Assembly (NCBI GenBank): GCA_918026815.1
Contig: CAKJVC010000150.1
Coordinates: 1,302,001-1,366,000, forward strand
DNA: 64,000 bases
Direction: 5' to 3'
Origin: Chalara sp. BL73
Taxonomy: Eukaryota; Ascomycota; Leotiomycetes; Helotiales
Shown: positions 1 through 12,090 of the stretch, piece by piece
How the letters are laid out: the number at the start of each line of letters is the position of its first letter
How positions within the stretch are numbered: position 1 is the first letter of the stretch
Notes under the pieces: generated by a model
The model's input: only the letters and a program-made list of their open reading frames with translations
The model's database searches: none
Told to the model about the DNA's origin: nothing
Translations under genes and position numbers: made by a program

Positions 1-167
1 CAATTAAAGAGCTTGAATTTATCTGAAGACTTCAATTTTGACTTTTATGAGCTTATTATTGAGCTATATTCTTACAAATACTACCTAAAACAGTCACTAG
101 CATTGAAAGGAAAATTTGGCATACTTTACAGCCCCATCAGGTACATTAGATAGTAGTAGTAACGTGA

Positions 168-3100
168 CTAATTTACGCGGGTTGGACGGCATTGGCGGTT
201 AAAGGGATAAAAAGCCAACCCGATCTCTTTAGATAAACAAGTTTCAATGTCTGAAATTGCAGGATCTGGCCTGAAGTTTGATGGAAGGCTCGCCAACTTT
301 CGTCGCAGACGGACATCCTCATCATCGATTGCCACAATGTATTGAATGTCCATAACCTGGTTGCCAAGCCTGTTTTCACCGCCATCATTAATATTGGCTT
401 GAGGTGGGAGACCTGGAGATGAAGGCATTGAAACCTCAGGCGAGGAAAGCCGAGATGACGCTAAGCTCGGTACTGGAGATAAAGATGTGCTGGAGGTGTC
501 AGATTCGGTAGCTTCCTCAACAAGCATCTCAAGCGGCTTCGGTACTTCTTTGATTAGCTCGATCGGATGGAAAGGCAGCGGGGCGTAGGCTTCGAGAGAC
601 TTTTCCAGTTGTGAGCAATGTTCCTTACGAGCAAGCAGCGTTACGGCAGACTCGGCGTATGAATCGTCTGGGAGGAGCTCAGGCTCATCATCGCAGTCAG
701 GAATTGAGCTACGGATGTCTGCAAAGATAGCGCGAATAGGTGTGAAAAGTAGGTATCCATCGTTCCAACCCCAAAGCATACCAATGACGTTATTATTGTT
801 GTCGAGAATCCAGGCCCCGGAGTCACCTTCGAACAGAGTTTTGTCCCTGGAGTTGCATCCCGAGACAAGCATAGCCCACTCGACCGTGATAAGCCCATCG
901 CGGCCTTTGATCTTTGCGGGAACTGCATTGATGACCCCTTCTCGGAAGCCACTTGTAGAGCCGACATAGTAAGCTGGGTTTCCTCCCTGCGGACCCGTAG
1001 CTCTTTGGCATCGTATTCCAGCCCCCAAAGGTGTGAGCTTCTCATTAGACAAGTCATCAACACTTAGTTGGTGACACCTCTGATACCTGTGTGCGTTTAT
1101 TCCTTCCCTCGAGGTTTTGACCTGGATCAAAGACCAATCCATTCGATGCTTGACAAAACCTAGCTCTGGGTAGCGAACGGTCGATTCTCGGACGATGTTG
1201 TGATCACTCATGCGCTCGATCGTACCTAACTCGAAATATTCGTCTGGTTTAGAAAGAGCCGAGTCCCATTTCTGATACAATTCTAGCAGCTTCATATCAG
1301 TAGGCTGTAGCAGCTCCTCGTTCGCACTGAGCACGTCGACAAAGCGCGGCCCCGATTCGGAAATCTTGTGCTGAAGCTCTTCCAATTTTTGCGCTATCCT
1401 CTTCCGCATGAAATGTAAGTCTCCTAGCGACGGCGAACTGACTGAATCTGCACGTGTTGTACATGAACACTTATGCATCGGATAGACGAAGTGGCTGACG
1501 GAAAGCAGGTACGGGCAACCATTCGCTAATATGTACCCACCGGTGGAGGCCGAGACGCACCCGCAGTTGCTCATTCCAATAGGTGCGCCCATTCCTGGTC
1601 TTTGCCAGTGCCGTCGGAAGTGTGGAAATGGTACTTCATCGTTGGGGAGGCTGTCCGAGCTGTGGCCACCAACCAGGTGGTGCATGGTGCCCACGGAAAA
1701 GCATACATCAATTAAGGTGCAGCGGTTATCCTCACATATCGTTGTAATTCTCTTCTGGATTTTGTCTCGTACAGTCCCGGACTGATTGCCGGAGCTACAA
1801 AACCTTATGACGGGTATAGGTGTACCATCGTTATTGGATTGGCGGACTAGTATAGCTGACCAAGTGTCTCCGATGGGTAGACCCTCCACGACGCCATCAA
1901 GTTGAGGGAGAATATATTTCGACCATGTGGTGATTGCAGAGCCGTCTTCCTCAAGATCTACGTTGAAAAATGTTGATGTATTTGCGTTTGAGAAATAGGA
2001 GTGGTACGTCATCTTGTGCAAGGCTTTCAGATGTGTCTTCGGCTGGTACTGTTGCACGGAAGGTTTGGGAGCTCGAATAGCAATCAAAGCTTCAAGTTTA
2101 TTCTTCCTCCTCTCCACATCGGCTTGAGAACCTAAGCCCTTGAGAACTATGACGCTCTTGTGTGTGTCAAATGTAGTAGAAATATGGTCTTTGTGAAGCT
2201 GATTGATCACTTGTTTGAAATCTGATAGTGTGAATTTTGAATTGACTAAGATGGAATATAGTGGGAATGGAACACGTACCATAACGCTTGTTGAGTGCCA
2301 GTAAACCGAGCAATGTCAAAGGAATCTCGTAATCGGCCTGAGCATCAGTAGATAAGATAGAGTTACTACTACTTGTTGCGAGTTGGGTTTGGTTTAGTGT
2401 ATCGAATCTCACTGGAGCAACCCTATCTGTTGGCGCTACCCCAATTCTATCATCAGTTAGAGTCCGAGAGGCTTTGAAGTTAGTAGAATATCCACTGGGA
2501 ATCAGGGCAATAAGGATCTCACCTGCCGTGTCTGTACTTGGCCTTGAACGTTTTGCTGACGGATCAGTGCTCAGATCAAGGCTATGCTTGGGCGACTGTT
2601 TGAACAAACTGTTCTTGACCGGATGATCTGTCTGTTCTGGATAAACTGGCTTCATAAGCGCCATATAGCAGAGTAGATAGTCGACTAGGAAAACTTACTG
2701 CAATCACTAGAAGCGTTCACCGTATCCATAGTTTGAGCCACAGTATGAATGTCGCTTAGATGGCTGTTGAGATCGTCCTGTGTAGCAAAGAAAAGCCCAC
2801 CCTCAGGAATTCTGCTGTCATAGCATGAAAACTGTAAGCAGTGAAACCTGTCGTGGCGTACTGGTTCCCTAATCCCGTGTTGGCTGAGGTGGGCTTCAAA
2901 CTTTTCTCTCCGCTTGAATACGTTCTTGTAGAACCCTTGAACTTCGCATGATCCGCAATTGAAGAACCCTGGATATCTACCGTCATGGGATTTCTCCATG
3001 TGCTCTTGCTGCTCCTTGATTGAAAATATGTAGTTTTGGCAACCTGGACTTAGACATTGATGTTGTTCGCGAACATGCCTATCCAAGTCTGCCTTACGGT

Positions 3101-3600
3101 TGAAAGGTTTTGAACATTTAAAACACTGCAATCTTGACTTCTTTCCGACAAGCGAGGATTCTGTGGAAGGGTTCCGTTCGACTGCGAGAGGTCTTTCGTA
3201 AGGTGCATCAGAGGGCACATCGTGAGACGGGTACGATGCTCTTGGATCCAACTGCGAAATTTCGGAGGGTGGTTGCAATGGTTGCGTAGGAACGCTATAA
3301 TAATTTGCGTATACTTCGGGCTACGTGTTCAATAAGTAAGTGCTCTTTCAATATCCTGTGGGTAACAACCGGATCGAGGAGAAAAATCTCTACGCCAGCA
3401 TCATTTGAACCCATGGTTATCCTCACCTGATCTACAAAATTGGATCCAGAACCCACGGTCCAAGGCAATACGCCGTGGGACGCGGGAGGTCGACGGATTG
3501 CATTTGGAGCCATCACCTGCACGAGAGATGGCTCAATATCAAGCCCATTCAACGCATGTTGCGAGTTTGAGTCATAATCCCACGTTCCTAAATTGTCCAT
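168..3600 (-). CDS. C2H2 zinc-finger / trypsin-like serine protease fusion protein
   Basis: Four exons fit in phase: 3600..3427, 3320..2699, 2645..2280 and 2221..168, giving about 1071 aa. The 58-bp and 53-bp introns have GTACGT and GTAAGT donors. The first intron could instead use a donor at 3393, also in phase. The ATG at 3600 is the only one fitting the first exon. The N-terminal part has about four zinc-finger-like units (first with C-x2-C and H-x4-H). A low-complexity linker follows. The C-terminal ~680 residues carry a chymotrypsin-fold triad: His at 1493..1491 in a SVSHF context, Asp at 1139..1137 in MDWSL, Ser at 821..819 in GDSGAW. Seen: the motifs and splice phases. Known: GDSGx with His and Asp defines PA-clan serine peptidases. 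Inferred: an intracellular protease, since there is no signal peptide, possibly an effector-type domain as in fungal NLR systems. Substrate unknown. Confidence 0.75.
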
Positions 3601-5119
3601 CGTTGGTGTTGTAGATATCGAAGAAAAGCACGAGTCGAGCAATCGTCGCAAAAGGACTTGAATTTCTTAAGCACTTCCATATTCTTATTGATCTGGAAAA
3701 TGGCTTTTCCGAAGTAGCATATAAGTCTCATGATCGGCATCAAATAGCGATTTGGTTGTCATTGGTCGCCCCTTTGCCCTGCGAAGCGCCCTGCTTTGCA
3801 ACAAGAACCAGGCTGACGACTCGCGGGCCAATCATACCGGGGACGGACTCGTTAAAGCATCAGCTCAGAGTAGCTTATTCACCGGTCCAGTTGCCCTTTT
3901 GGTGAGAATGTCGCCCTGTGTGGTCTAGCCGTTAGCCCTGTGCGGCAAAGATCATATTCGAAACCTGCAAAAGTTTTCGCAATGCGCAAGGAGGCTTTGA
4001 AAACGAATACTATTCATATCCCACTGGCAGGCTGCGGCAAGCCAGAGTCTTCCTGCTAGAGCCAGCCTTGCTGCAGCCGATCATCACTGGTGTGGTGGAC
4101 TCGAGGATGATTATGGGACATGGGGGGGGGCTGCGCTAGCCGTAATAGGCAATCGCTTTGTTTGGAGGCACGCTTGGCATGGCGACGCTGTATGAGTTTT
4201 CCCGCTACAGTAGACACAAGGCTAATAATAATATCCTAGTAGTATAGTAAAGCTTTAAAACTCGAATATCACTTTTTATAAATATTATAAATAGAAAAAT
4301 CTTAATAGTAACGATGTAGTAAAATCACTGTTATGCTATATGTCACGTCTCCAAATCCTGGCGCTATTGAAGCTAGCAGGGAGGTTTTATTACGACGATT
4401 CTAAACTAAGGAAAGAAAGTAAGGCTCGAGAGATCGTCAACCAAGTCAAACATGCGGAACACCTGCTGCTAGCCCAGGAAAGCATATGCGATATGATGAC
4501 GTGGCACAGTGATGCTACACGTCGTATGTTGTTCTTTTTACTCTTTGAAACCTTCTGAATCAGATAAGCTATAAATGAAGCCACTAGCCATATTTATAAT
4601 ATCCGTGCTAAGTACATTCGTGAGCGATTCTAATGGGATTATGCACAACGAATTTCGCGTGTTATCTGGTTCTGTCTCTATTCCTAAATCTCCCAGATTG
4701 CTTTACAAAACCTAATATTGCATTAAGCTGCCAGTGATCTTCCCTCTTTCTTGTGTTTCTCTTCTGTCCGCTGGCATTATTGACGTGTGATGAGGCAGTA
4801 CTTAGACTCATTTCATCTTGTGGACGTGTGATCGGGACTACATGTGTCGGGCCTCTATGCCAAACAGTGAACGTCTAACTCTTCCTATATTCATTGGAAA
4901 TATGTCACCGATCACAATGGATTACCTAGTGTAGAAATATTTTGCTATACGATGAAAGTGGTAGAGATGAGTATTGAGGCAGAAATGAATGAATCTTTCT
5001 ACAATGGGTACCGCAGCCTGATTGGTAGAAAAACCGTAGCTGTGCTCTACCAACCTCTCTAGAAGGAATTCCAAACAGCAGAGACGCTAGAAGATCCTTC
5101 TCGCTCGCCACTCCCACCA
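3601..5119. other. Intergenic, no convincing gene
   Basis: AT-rich DNA holding the putative promoter of the zinc-finger protease. A homopolymeric G run lies near 4121-4129. A 72-codon open frame on the plus strand at 4340..4558 has no recognisable domain and I do not call it a gene. Confidence 0.5.
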
Positions 5120-5770
5120 GAAAAAGCCGATCTCAACAGCGCCAACAGCTTTACTATTGCATGGCACAATACGGTCTCGGTGCAGTAGGCACGATGCTCT
5201 CCAGGCTCTTGATGGGGCGCTTCGGTTGCAGAACGCTTTACCTCTCGGGCTTGACGCTCCAGTTCCTCGTGCTACTCATCACCGACTTCCTCGGATTGGC
5301 ATCCCCATCTAACACCATCGTTCCATGGCATAGTGATAGCCTACACAATTGTCTACGGCACGACCGTCGGTCCTGTCTGCTACGCGCCGGTCCCTGAGAT
5401 CCCAGCTGGGAGGCTCTGAAACCGTACCGTCGTGCTTAGCCGCAATCTCTACAACGTCGTCAACATTATCATGGACATCATCATCCCGTATATGCCCAAC
5501 CCGACCGCGTGTAATTGGAAGGCCAAGGCTGGCTTCTTTTATGCAGGGCTCTGCTTCCTATGTGGTGTCTGGAAGTTCTTCCGGCTTCCCGAGCGGAAGG
5601 AAAGAACATATGCAAAGCTTGATGCGTCGTTTGAGCAGGATGTTCCGGCGAGAAAATTTAAGAGCGCCAAGGTTGATAATTTTGATGTGGAGGCTGAAGT
5701 TATACGTAGGGCGTGGCTTGCGCCGGATAAGTTGCAGCCGTCGACGAGCGAGGTAGAAAATCTGAAGTGA
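5120..5770 (+). pseudogene. MFS sugar (alpha-glucoside type) permease remnant
   Basis: The three forward frames together give the C-terminal half of a fungal maltose/alpha-glucoside permease. Recognisable blocks are AQYGLGAVGTM (5164 on), VYGTTVGPVCYAPVPEIPAG (to about 5412), then NRTVVLSRNLYNVVNI (5419 on) and the C-terminal FFRLPERKERTYAKLD (5577 on). Frame changes occur near 5158 and 5310. A TGA at 5416-5418 stands where CGA (Arg) is expected, a C-to-T change. No N-terminal membrane segments are present upstream. Known: this family imports disaccharides by proton symport across 12 membrane helices. Inferred: a truncated, multiply broken relic that cannot make a transporter. The family call is firm; the precise sugar is not. 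Confidence 0.8.
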
Positions 5771-5784
5771 TAAGTGATTGCCAC

Positions 5785-6759
5785 TCGTATCGCAACAAAG
5801 GTTCAGCAGCAGTCTTTGTAACAAGCTAAATATATTTTTTGTATTCTCTTGCAAATTGTTCATTATTTTCCCAAGTCAATCACAGCAGTTTTGTTTACAA
5901 AAAAAATTACGAGCGAAAAGTAGAGTCGGGAAGGAAAACCTGTCCACGATATTTCACGTGAGTTCCCTAAATCATACACTAAACACTACGTACAGACTAG
6001 TGAAATTTCATTCCTATTTGTTCCAATTGGTGGGCTGCAATCACTACGATATCAATAAATAGAGTCACAATTCATATTCACAGCCCCAATACCGGTCCCA
6101 AATGTGATTGCCAGCCTTTGCCCACGCGGCATCATCCTGTATTGATTGCCAGGTATCGCCCGCATACGGCAATTTCAAATATGGGCCTTCTTTACCTTTA
6201 GAAACAGCACCAGGCGCTTGAATAAAGTCATTGGTGATAACGAGTGCCCAGAGAAGTTTAAGAAGGAAATAAGCTGCTGCTTCCGGAAAACTTGGACAGG
6301 GAAATGCTTACCGGCTGTTAAGTGTTTAGGGGGTCTTCCACCCGCGTGAATAGCTCCGTGCTGGGTGAGGGTCATAATGAAGACACAACATTAACTCAGC
6401 TGGAACTTTAGGATTCTAACACTTCCGCCGAACCGCACGCCCGCCCCTATGTTGCAGAATCGAAATTACAAAAAGCAAATCAAGTCCGAGAAACCACTGA
6501 AATCTGTGAGGGAAGATATAAGATTGACGGAGACAAATCTTCGCGAAATCTCATGCTGGTCGCTCTTTGTAAAAGCTGACAAGATACGGGAACCAAATCA
6601 AGATCTTCCTCCTGCGATCAGATTATTTACATTATTTTAGCATTGCAGTATAGGCCCGCAGCCATCTTTGCTATTTTTAATACTTGGGACAGCTTTTCTG
6701 TCATTCCTTGCTGACATATCCACTAGATTTTCCCTTAACGTATGATGACCGCGACTAGC
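5785..6759. other. Intergenic
   Basis: No coding pattern, domain or RNA gene that I can support. It separates two pseudogenes. Confidence 0.4.
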
Positions 6760-8050
6760 TTACCAGCTCCACTTGCCTTTACATGTGCTGCTCGAGCCTG
6801 GGGCCTTAAGTAGGGTTAGATGATCGCCGACGGAGCCGTCTGTGCCCAGGATGTACTCGATCCTAAAGGCGGTAGTGCTAAAAGAGAATTTGCTGAATCC
6901 ACATTGCTCCTGGCTGCGGCTCCTGATATTTCCTGCGGCGCCGTTGATAACGTGGGCCATTGGCTTGCCGGCATTGGTGTAGTGGGTATGGCTGTTAACA
7001 ATAGAGGCCGTGCCGATTGCGCCAGTTTTTGAATTGAGTACAAATATGATTACAGTTAAGTGGCCTCCAGAGAGTATGTGGCAAATCAATGAATTGCTAA
7101 AGGTTGTAAAAACCATGAATCAAGAGAAGGAATCTATATACTCATAGATTTGTGATATCACATGTGAGCATCACATATGAGTATCACATACGTAAGGCAT
7201 ACATCGATTGATTCATCATCAAAACTAGAATACGTAGCGTATATGCATACGTATCTAGAACTTCTCTAATAGGCTAGGTATGATCCTTAGACCTAGCCTG
7301 TTCAACACCGGTACCGGTGAGAGGGAACAGACGCTCATACCGGTGGATATGGCTACAGACATGAGATTACCATAAATATACAGAAGCATCACATACACTT
7401 CATCTCAACTCAATAAGACTTTAAACAAACCCGGAAACATAGGCATCAAGGCCGTGCTAGCGCAACAGGCCATGAAAGGCTGCGCGCAGGTTAGATTGGT
7501 ATGAGGATACCTCAGAGCTGTACATAGGACGATGGCGCATTGCGATAATCCAAGGTCTTGCAGCGGTCAACGCTGGCTAGATCTTTTGCTAGCCATTTGT
7601 TCTGCCGGTAGGCTGTGTTGTTTTACCAAGCGTCATCATCAATGGAACCAAAAGGCCCGCTGTCGGTCACGCAAGTCTCAGCCTCGCTTGGGTGTGGCTC
7701 AAAGGGCCACTCAGGACTGTAGGCAAAGTCGGTCTCTCCATCGATTGACACGAAATGCGCAAGGAGGTAGTCGAATGAGTGCCAGAAATTACCTACGCCA
7801 CCTGTTTCCTACCCCGACATGCGGAAGCGGTGCTGGTTGGTTGTGAAATTTCTGTATGGTATTAGTGAACTTGAATATTAAGATATGGACATGTATGTAT
7901 GTACACATATTTATGTCCATGGTGTTAACTCACCTCTGAGATGGCGGACTGCTGTAGTATGTCAAGTCGGACTTGGCCGTCTTGGTATTGGCATCGTCAT
8001 TTTTCAAACACGACGTCAACGTACGTTATATTGAGCCGAAATAATTCCGG
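6760..8050 (-). pseudogene. Purple acid phosphatase relic interrupted by an LTR
   Basis: Read on the minus strand, segments follow in the order of a fungal purple acid phosphatase: a tail near 8000-7950, NFWHSFDYLLAHFVSIDG (about 7780), a PEWPFEPHP block, RHRPMYSS (about 7530), GHIHRYERLFPLTG (about 7365-7310), then HVINGAAGNI and LGTDGSVGDHLTLL to the stop at 6760. Two introns are still visible: one ending at 7849, and one of about 70 bp with donor GTTTGT that restores GHIH. At least three in-frame stops (after FRMSG, DDAW and GLLR) and one frameshift near 7545 disable it. The RHRP and GHIH segments supply metal ligands in this family, which hydrolyses phosphate monoesters and is secreted. 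The N-terminal half is missing. The interrupting LTR lies at about 7047-7307. Confidence 0.82.
7047..7307 (-). mobile_element. Probable copia-type solo LTR inside the phosphatase relic
   Basis: On the minus strand it begins TGTTGAACAGG and shares several blocks with 51864-52075: a CAGGYTAGGTCTAAGGA block, a YCACAxxxCTATRAGTA block and an AACCTTYAGCAATT block. It sits exactly between GHIHRYERLFPLTG and the C-terminal part of the phosphatase relic, so it is an insertion. The outer limit near 7047 is approximate and I see no clean target duplication. Confidence 0.55.
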
Positions 8051-8840
8051 CTAGCGAATTGTAAGCTCAGCAATATTAGGCAAGTCTTTAAGCGAGCTGC
8101 AAAAAGCTTCAATTGGATTGGTTGTAGTAAAATAGTTTCGCTTTGTGGGACTCGAGTCCTTTACCTGTGAACAAAGTGCTACAATGGCATTTCCCTCTAT
8201 TTACGGGGGAGTAAACAGTAGGGAGTAATTGCACTGGGTTTTGTAGGGCGTTCGTTACTTTAGAGTTGTGTGGCGCAGCTAGTTGGAACCTCGGTCCTAA
8301 ATTAGCTCTTCACTTACATTATTTCCCACGTTCGGTTTCGGTCTGCACCAGCTCCAGCCGTGCGCTCAGGCTGGATCACGATCAACTCAGGCTAAAGTAG
8401 CAAACGCTCAGTTCCAAGGATGGAAGGGAAAGTCTAGATGCCGGTTTTGGGTCGTGTATTCGCTGTTTGCAAGTGCCTGTCACAAGCCTGCGAAATTAGG
8501 GAAGTTGATTGGATGATCGATGCGGGTCGCGTACCGGGAGCACTTCGGCACCCCAGAGAGAGAAACTGCCAATCCATTATCAGTGACCGCAACTGGAGAG
8601 CACGTGTGTCGGTTAGACCTCCATTTTGCGGTTGGTGGAGAGACTGCCACTAGCTTCCTGTCGCTGGCGCCATCTGCGTGATGGAGGGCTCAGTCCCTGA
8701 CCATCTGAGGGGGGAGGTGGTATTATGAACAATATGTGGTTGGAAGGAGTGCTTATTGGTTCCTGGAGGCCGTGCCTGCATCTTGTGAGAAGGATTGAGG
8801 GGGAAAAGACAGGCGTTCAGTCTGCAACTATGGGTGATGT
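8051..8840. other. Intergenic
   Basis: Upstream of the phosphatase relic and of the mannanase. No domain is recognisable in any frame. The right end holds the mannanase promoter. Confidence 0.4.
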
Positions 8841-8844
8841 CGAG

Positions 8845-8852
8845 TATATAAA
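8845..8852 (+). promoter_or_regulatory. TATA box of the mannanase gene
   Basis: TATATAAA lies 88 bp before the mannanase ATG at 8940, a spacing that suits a fungal core promoter. Confidence 0.6.
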
Positions 8853-8939
8853 GGGGTTCCCAGTTCGCACCAGGCTCGGAACTCGCGGTTCTCGGTCTCA
8901 AGGTACACCTACCAACGAGTGAGTAGACCGTTTCGCCAC

Positions 8940-10388
8940 ATGATGATTACCATCTTAGCTTGCCTCGTGGCCCTTGCTGGCGCGGCCACGGCCCAGCAGA
9001 GCGTCTGGGGCCAATGTGGTAGGCAGAAATGGAGTGCGCCGATGAACTGCGTTGCGGGTGCTAGATCATCACCCATAGGCACTACACTAATCTCGACCAC
9101 GACAACCACGACCAGGACCACGGCTGCGGCCCAGCCTCGTATGGGAACAAACTTCCCCAAGGCCAACGGAACGCGGTTCACTATTGATGGGGTGACCAAG
9201 TACTTTGCGGGCACCAACTGCTACTGGTGCTCCGTCGGGGGTATCAGCAACGCTGACGTGGACCTCGTCTTTGAACACCTCCGGTCTTCGGGCCTCAAGA
9301 TACTCCGCATCTGGGGCTTTAACGACGTTAACTCGGTTCCGACTGGTAACCAGATCTGGTTCCAACATTTGTCAGCTTCTGGGTCGACCATCAACACCGG
9401 GGCCAACGGTCTCCAGCGGCTCGACTACGTGGTGCAAGCGGCGGAGCGGACAGGGGTTAAGCTCATTATCAACTTTGTCAACAACTGGGACAACTACGGC
9501 GGCATCCGGGCGTACACGCAGGCGTTTGGGGGCACGCACCAGCAGTGGTACACCAACACGGCGGCGCAAGCACAGTACCGGCGGTACATCGATGCCGTGG
9601 TGACGCGGTACCGGACGAGCAGCGCCGTGTTCGCGTGGGAGCTCGCCAACGAGCCGAGGTGCCTGCTGTGCAGCACGGATGTCATCTTCAACTGGGCCAA
9701 GACGACATCCGAGTACGTTAAGAGCCTCGACTCGGACCATATGGTGGCGCTGGGCGATGAGGGCTTCGGCCTTCCGGGGGACATCACCCACCCGTACTGG
9801 TACATCGAGGGTGTGGACTTCCAGAGGAACTTGGGTATCCAGACACTCGACTTTGGGACCTTTCATCTGTATCCTGATCATTGTAAGTGCGCTCCCACCT
9901 CTCCTCTCTTCTCCACTGCCTGTCATTTTTTTAAGCACAGCAAGAGAAAGGAAACGAAAGCTAACGAGAGTCCCCTTTCAGGGACCACAACGTATAGCTG
10001 GGGGACTAAGTGGATCAGTGACCATGCGGCTCTCTGCGCAGCGGCCAACAAGCCCTGCCTCCTCGAAGAATGTAAGACCCCCCCTTTTACGCTATGAGAT
10101 CTTGCATCAAGCATGGGACACAGGCTGAGTAAACCATTGTCGTCTAAAAAAATTTTGCTGACCCTGGCTTGCGTGATACGTATAGACGGCACAACTTCCC
10201 GACATTGCGAACTCCAGCGTCCGTGGCAGGTCACTTCGGTAGGCACGACAGGTATGGGCGGCGACGCGTTCTGGCAGCTCGGCGACACGCTCAGCACGGG
10301 CCAGACGTCCGATGACCGTTTTACCGTCTTCTACAACACGACTGACTGGACGTGCCTGGTGACCAACCATGTCACCGCCATTGGTTGA
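8940..10388 (+). CDS. Secreted GH5_7 endo-1,4-beta-mannanase with truncated CBM1
   Basis: Three exons, 8940..9882, 9982..10071 and 10186..10388, give 411 aa. Both introns (99 and 114 bp) have GTAAG donors and join in phase to W and Y codons. Residues 1-19 form a signal peptide ending ATAQ. Next is a CBM1-like start (QQSVWGQCG) that lacks the usual second half with its last cysteines, then a Thr-rich linker, then the catalytic TIM barrel. The acid/base is Glu238 in WELANEPRC; the nucleophile is Glu344 in LLEEYG, which is created by splicing. The C-terminus ([17 protein letters not shown], then WTCLVTNH) is typical of GH5_7. Known: such enzymes cleave the backbone of mannan and galactomannan outside the cell. 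Inferred: catalysis intact, cellulose binding lost or weak. The GC-rich coding sequence contrasts with its AT-rich flanks. Confidence 0.93.
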
Positions 10389-10416
10389 TTCATGGGGCTC
10401 GAGGTTTCAACGGGTG

Positions 10417-11324
10417 CAGTGTTCCCATTAGTATTTCTCAGGATATATCGACCCCTAATATCAATACTATACACTACGCAACATGAGATTTTAAATTTGT
10501 ATACGCACCACGGCAAACTTTGCGATCTTATATTTTATTATAGTATACTGCGATATACTATACTACTAACTTTAATACACTTCAAAATACTCGATTGCTA
10601 ACCTATTGTCGAGTCCCGTCCCTGAAGAACACGCGACTTACTTGTAGTCAAGCTCCCAGAGCTTCGCATGTATATATAGCCTGCTCTCCTCGAGGTCCTC
10701 TTCCTCCTTTAGTTTTAGATTCTCTCATATTATACCACCGCCGCCCACTGTATCTGTAGATACACAGGCTCGTGCCGTGACAATTTCTACCTCGACCAGT
10801 CGACGGCATTGTATTTCCAAATATAAGCTATTTACATTTAAAATCGACTTATTTTCGAATTTCTAAAACGCTGAAAAGGGTAGAACCTGGTAGTATTGGC
10901 GACTTTCATTTCTGTAAAGTCGTTGGCGCGTTTAAGAGCTGCAAGCTTATTGCTCAGAAGGCCTTTTCACAAGCGGGCTATTTTGTAGTATAACTCTTTT
11001 TATAGCATAGTTTTTGTTTCTAGTTGTATCAGGAACTTTCGTGGTAGCGTTTAGGAAAAGCGAAAGGGAATATTGGTGATGGTTTTGTAATAAAAAAAAG
11101 TATGTTTATGATGACAAAGAACAGAAATTCTTTGATAATTTAGGTACGTTTTAGCTGCAAGGCTTCATTTCGGCTCACTAGCCAGCCGTGGCACGGTATT
11201 ATAGTACATTGCCAATATGACATGACATCAAATTTTCATACTAATACTAGCGTAGTATCAAAGAGTCGATCTCATATGACTCGAGCCTCGATCACTAAAT
11301 ATCACGATACTAGTGCCTTCACTG
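10417..11324 (+). mobile_element. hAT-type MITE, long copy
   Basis: The right end CACTAGT-like inverted terminus (rc: CAGTGAAGGCACTAGTATCG) and long internal blocks match the 580-bp element at 48970-49549, including the AATTTAGGTACGTTTTAGCTGCA and TCGATCTCATATGACTC segments. The left end (CAGTGTTCCCATTAGT) is eroded. No matching target duplication flanks it. It starts 28 bp after the mannanase stop, so it probably supplies or alters that gene's 3' UTR. It has no coding capacity. Confidence 0.75.
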
Positions 11325-12090
11325 ACCAGGACTCAAAAGGAATATGAGAATTCCTTGGCCAACCACAGCTTGAAACCTACTTCTGGTAAATCAAACATCA
11401 ACATTCTCCGTCATGGCATCAAAGGTCAACTCGGCCACAATAAGTCTACCTACGTTAGTCGAGTGCCGTACAAAGGTGAATCAGACAAGAAGACTTTCAG
11501 TAACAAGGCTACCTCAACTAAACTCTTTGGTGTTGCTCCATTGGTCGTTGTTACTCCGGGAGGTTTCCTTGGTATCTTCCCAGGGCGGCTTTGATACACG
11601 GACCAGAAGCCACAAAAGCCATCAGGGGACCGGTTTCAAATCTCTGGTCGGATTATTCGGAGGTGATGGAAAAGCTGAATAAGATAAAGGTTGCAAAGGC
11701 TGGGCAGACGAGGAACGTCTATATTATCTAGGAAAGAGTAAACGAGATAAAAGGAGGTAGCCCCTTCTGTCAGTATTTGGGAGTTTGGGTCATAGCAACA
11801 CGGCACATTCCATCGTTCGACCAACTAGTTCATCCATCCTTAAGAGCAGCCGTGCTGTCTGGGCAGGACGGAAGACTGGGGAGTTAATCTGGTGTGGGAA
11901 GGAGTCAACGGGGCTGAAAAGGGGACGCTCTGTGAGTCTTTCCGGTTTCTGATGGTAGCTGCAATGCCATCTGAACGCGTTCGTCCTGCATAGATATAGA
12001 CTTAGAAATTTAATCAGATACTTTTCTCCATACTATAAAGTTAATCTTTTCGATTCCAGAAAAACCCCATATATGATGAGTGATCTATGG
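11325..12090. other. Intergenic
   Basis: Open frames around 11313-11680 show no domain and no codon pattern I trust. No RNA gene seen. Confidence 0.4.

Noticed and set aside
9372..9938. Long open frame antisense to the mannanase
   Set aside because: A mirror of the strong GC codon bias of the sense gene; no domain, and the sense strand has clear GH5 motifs.
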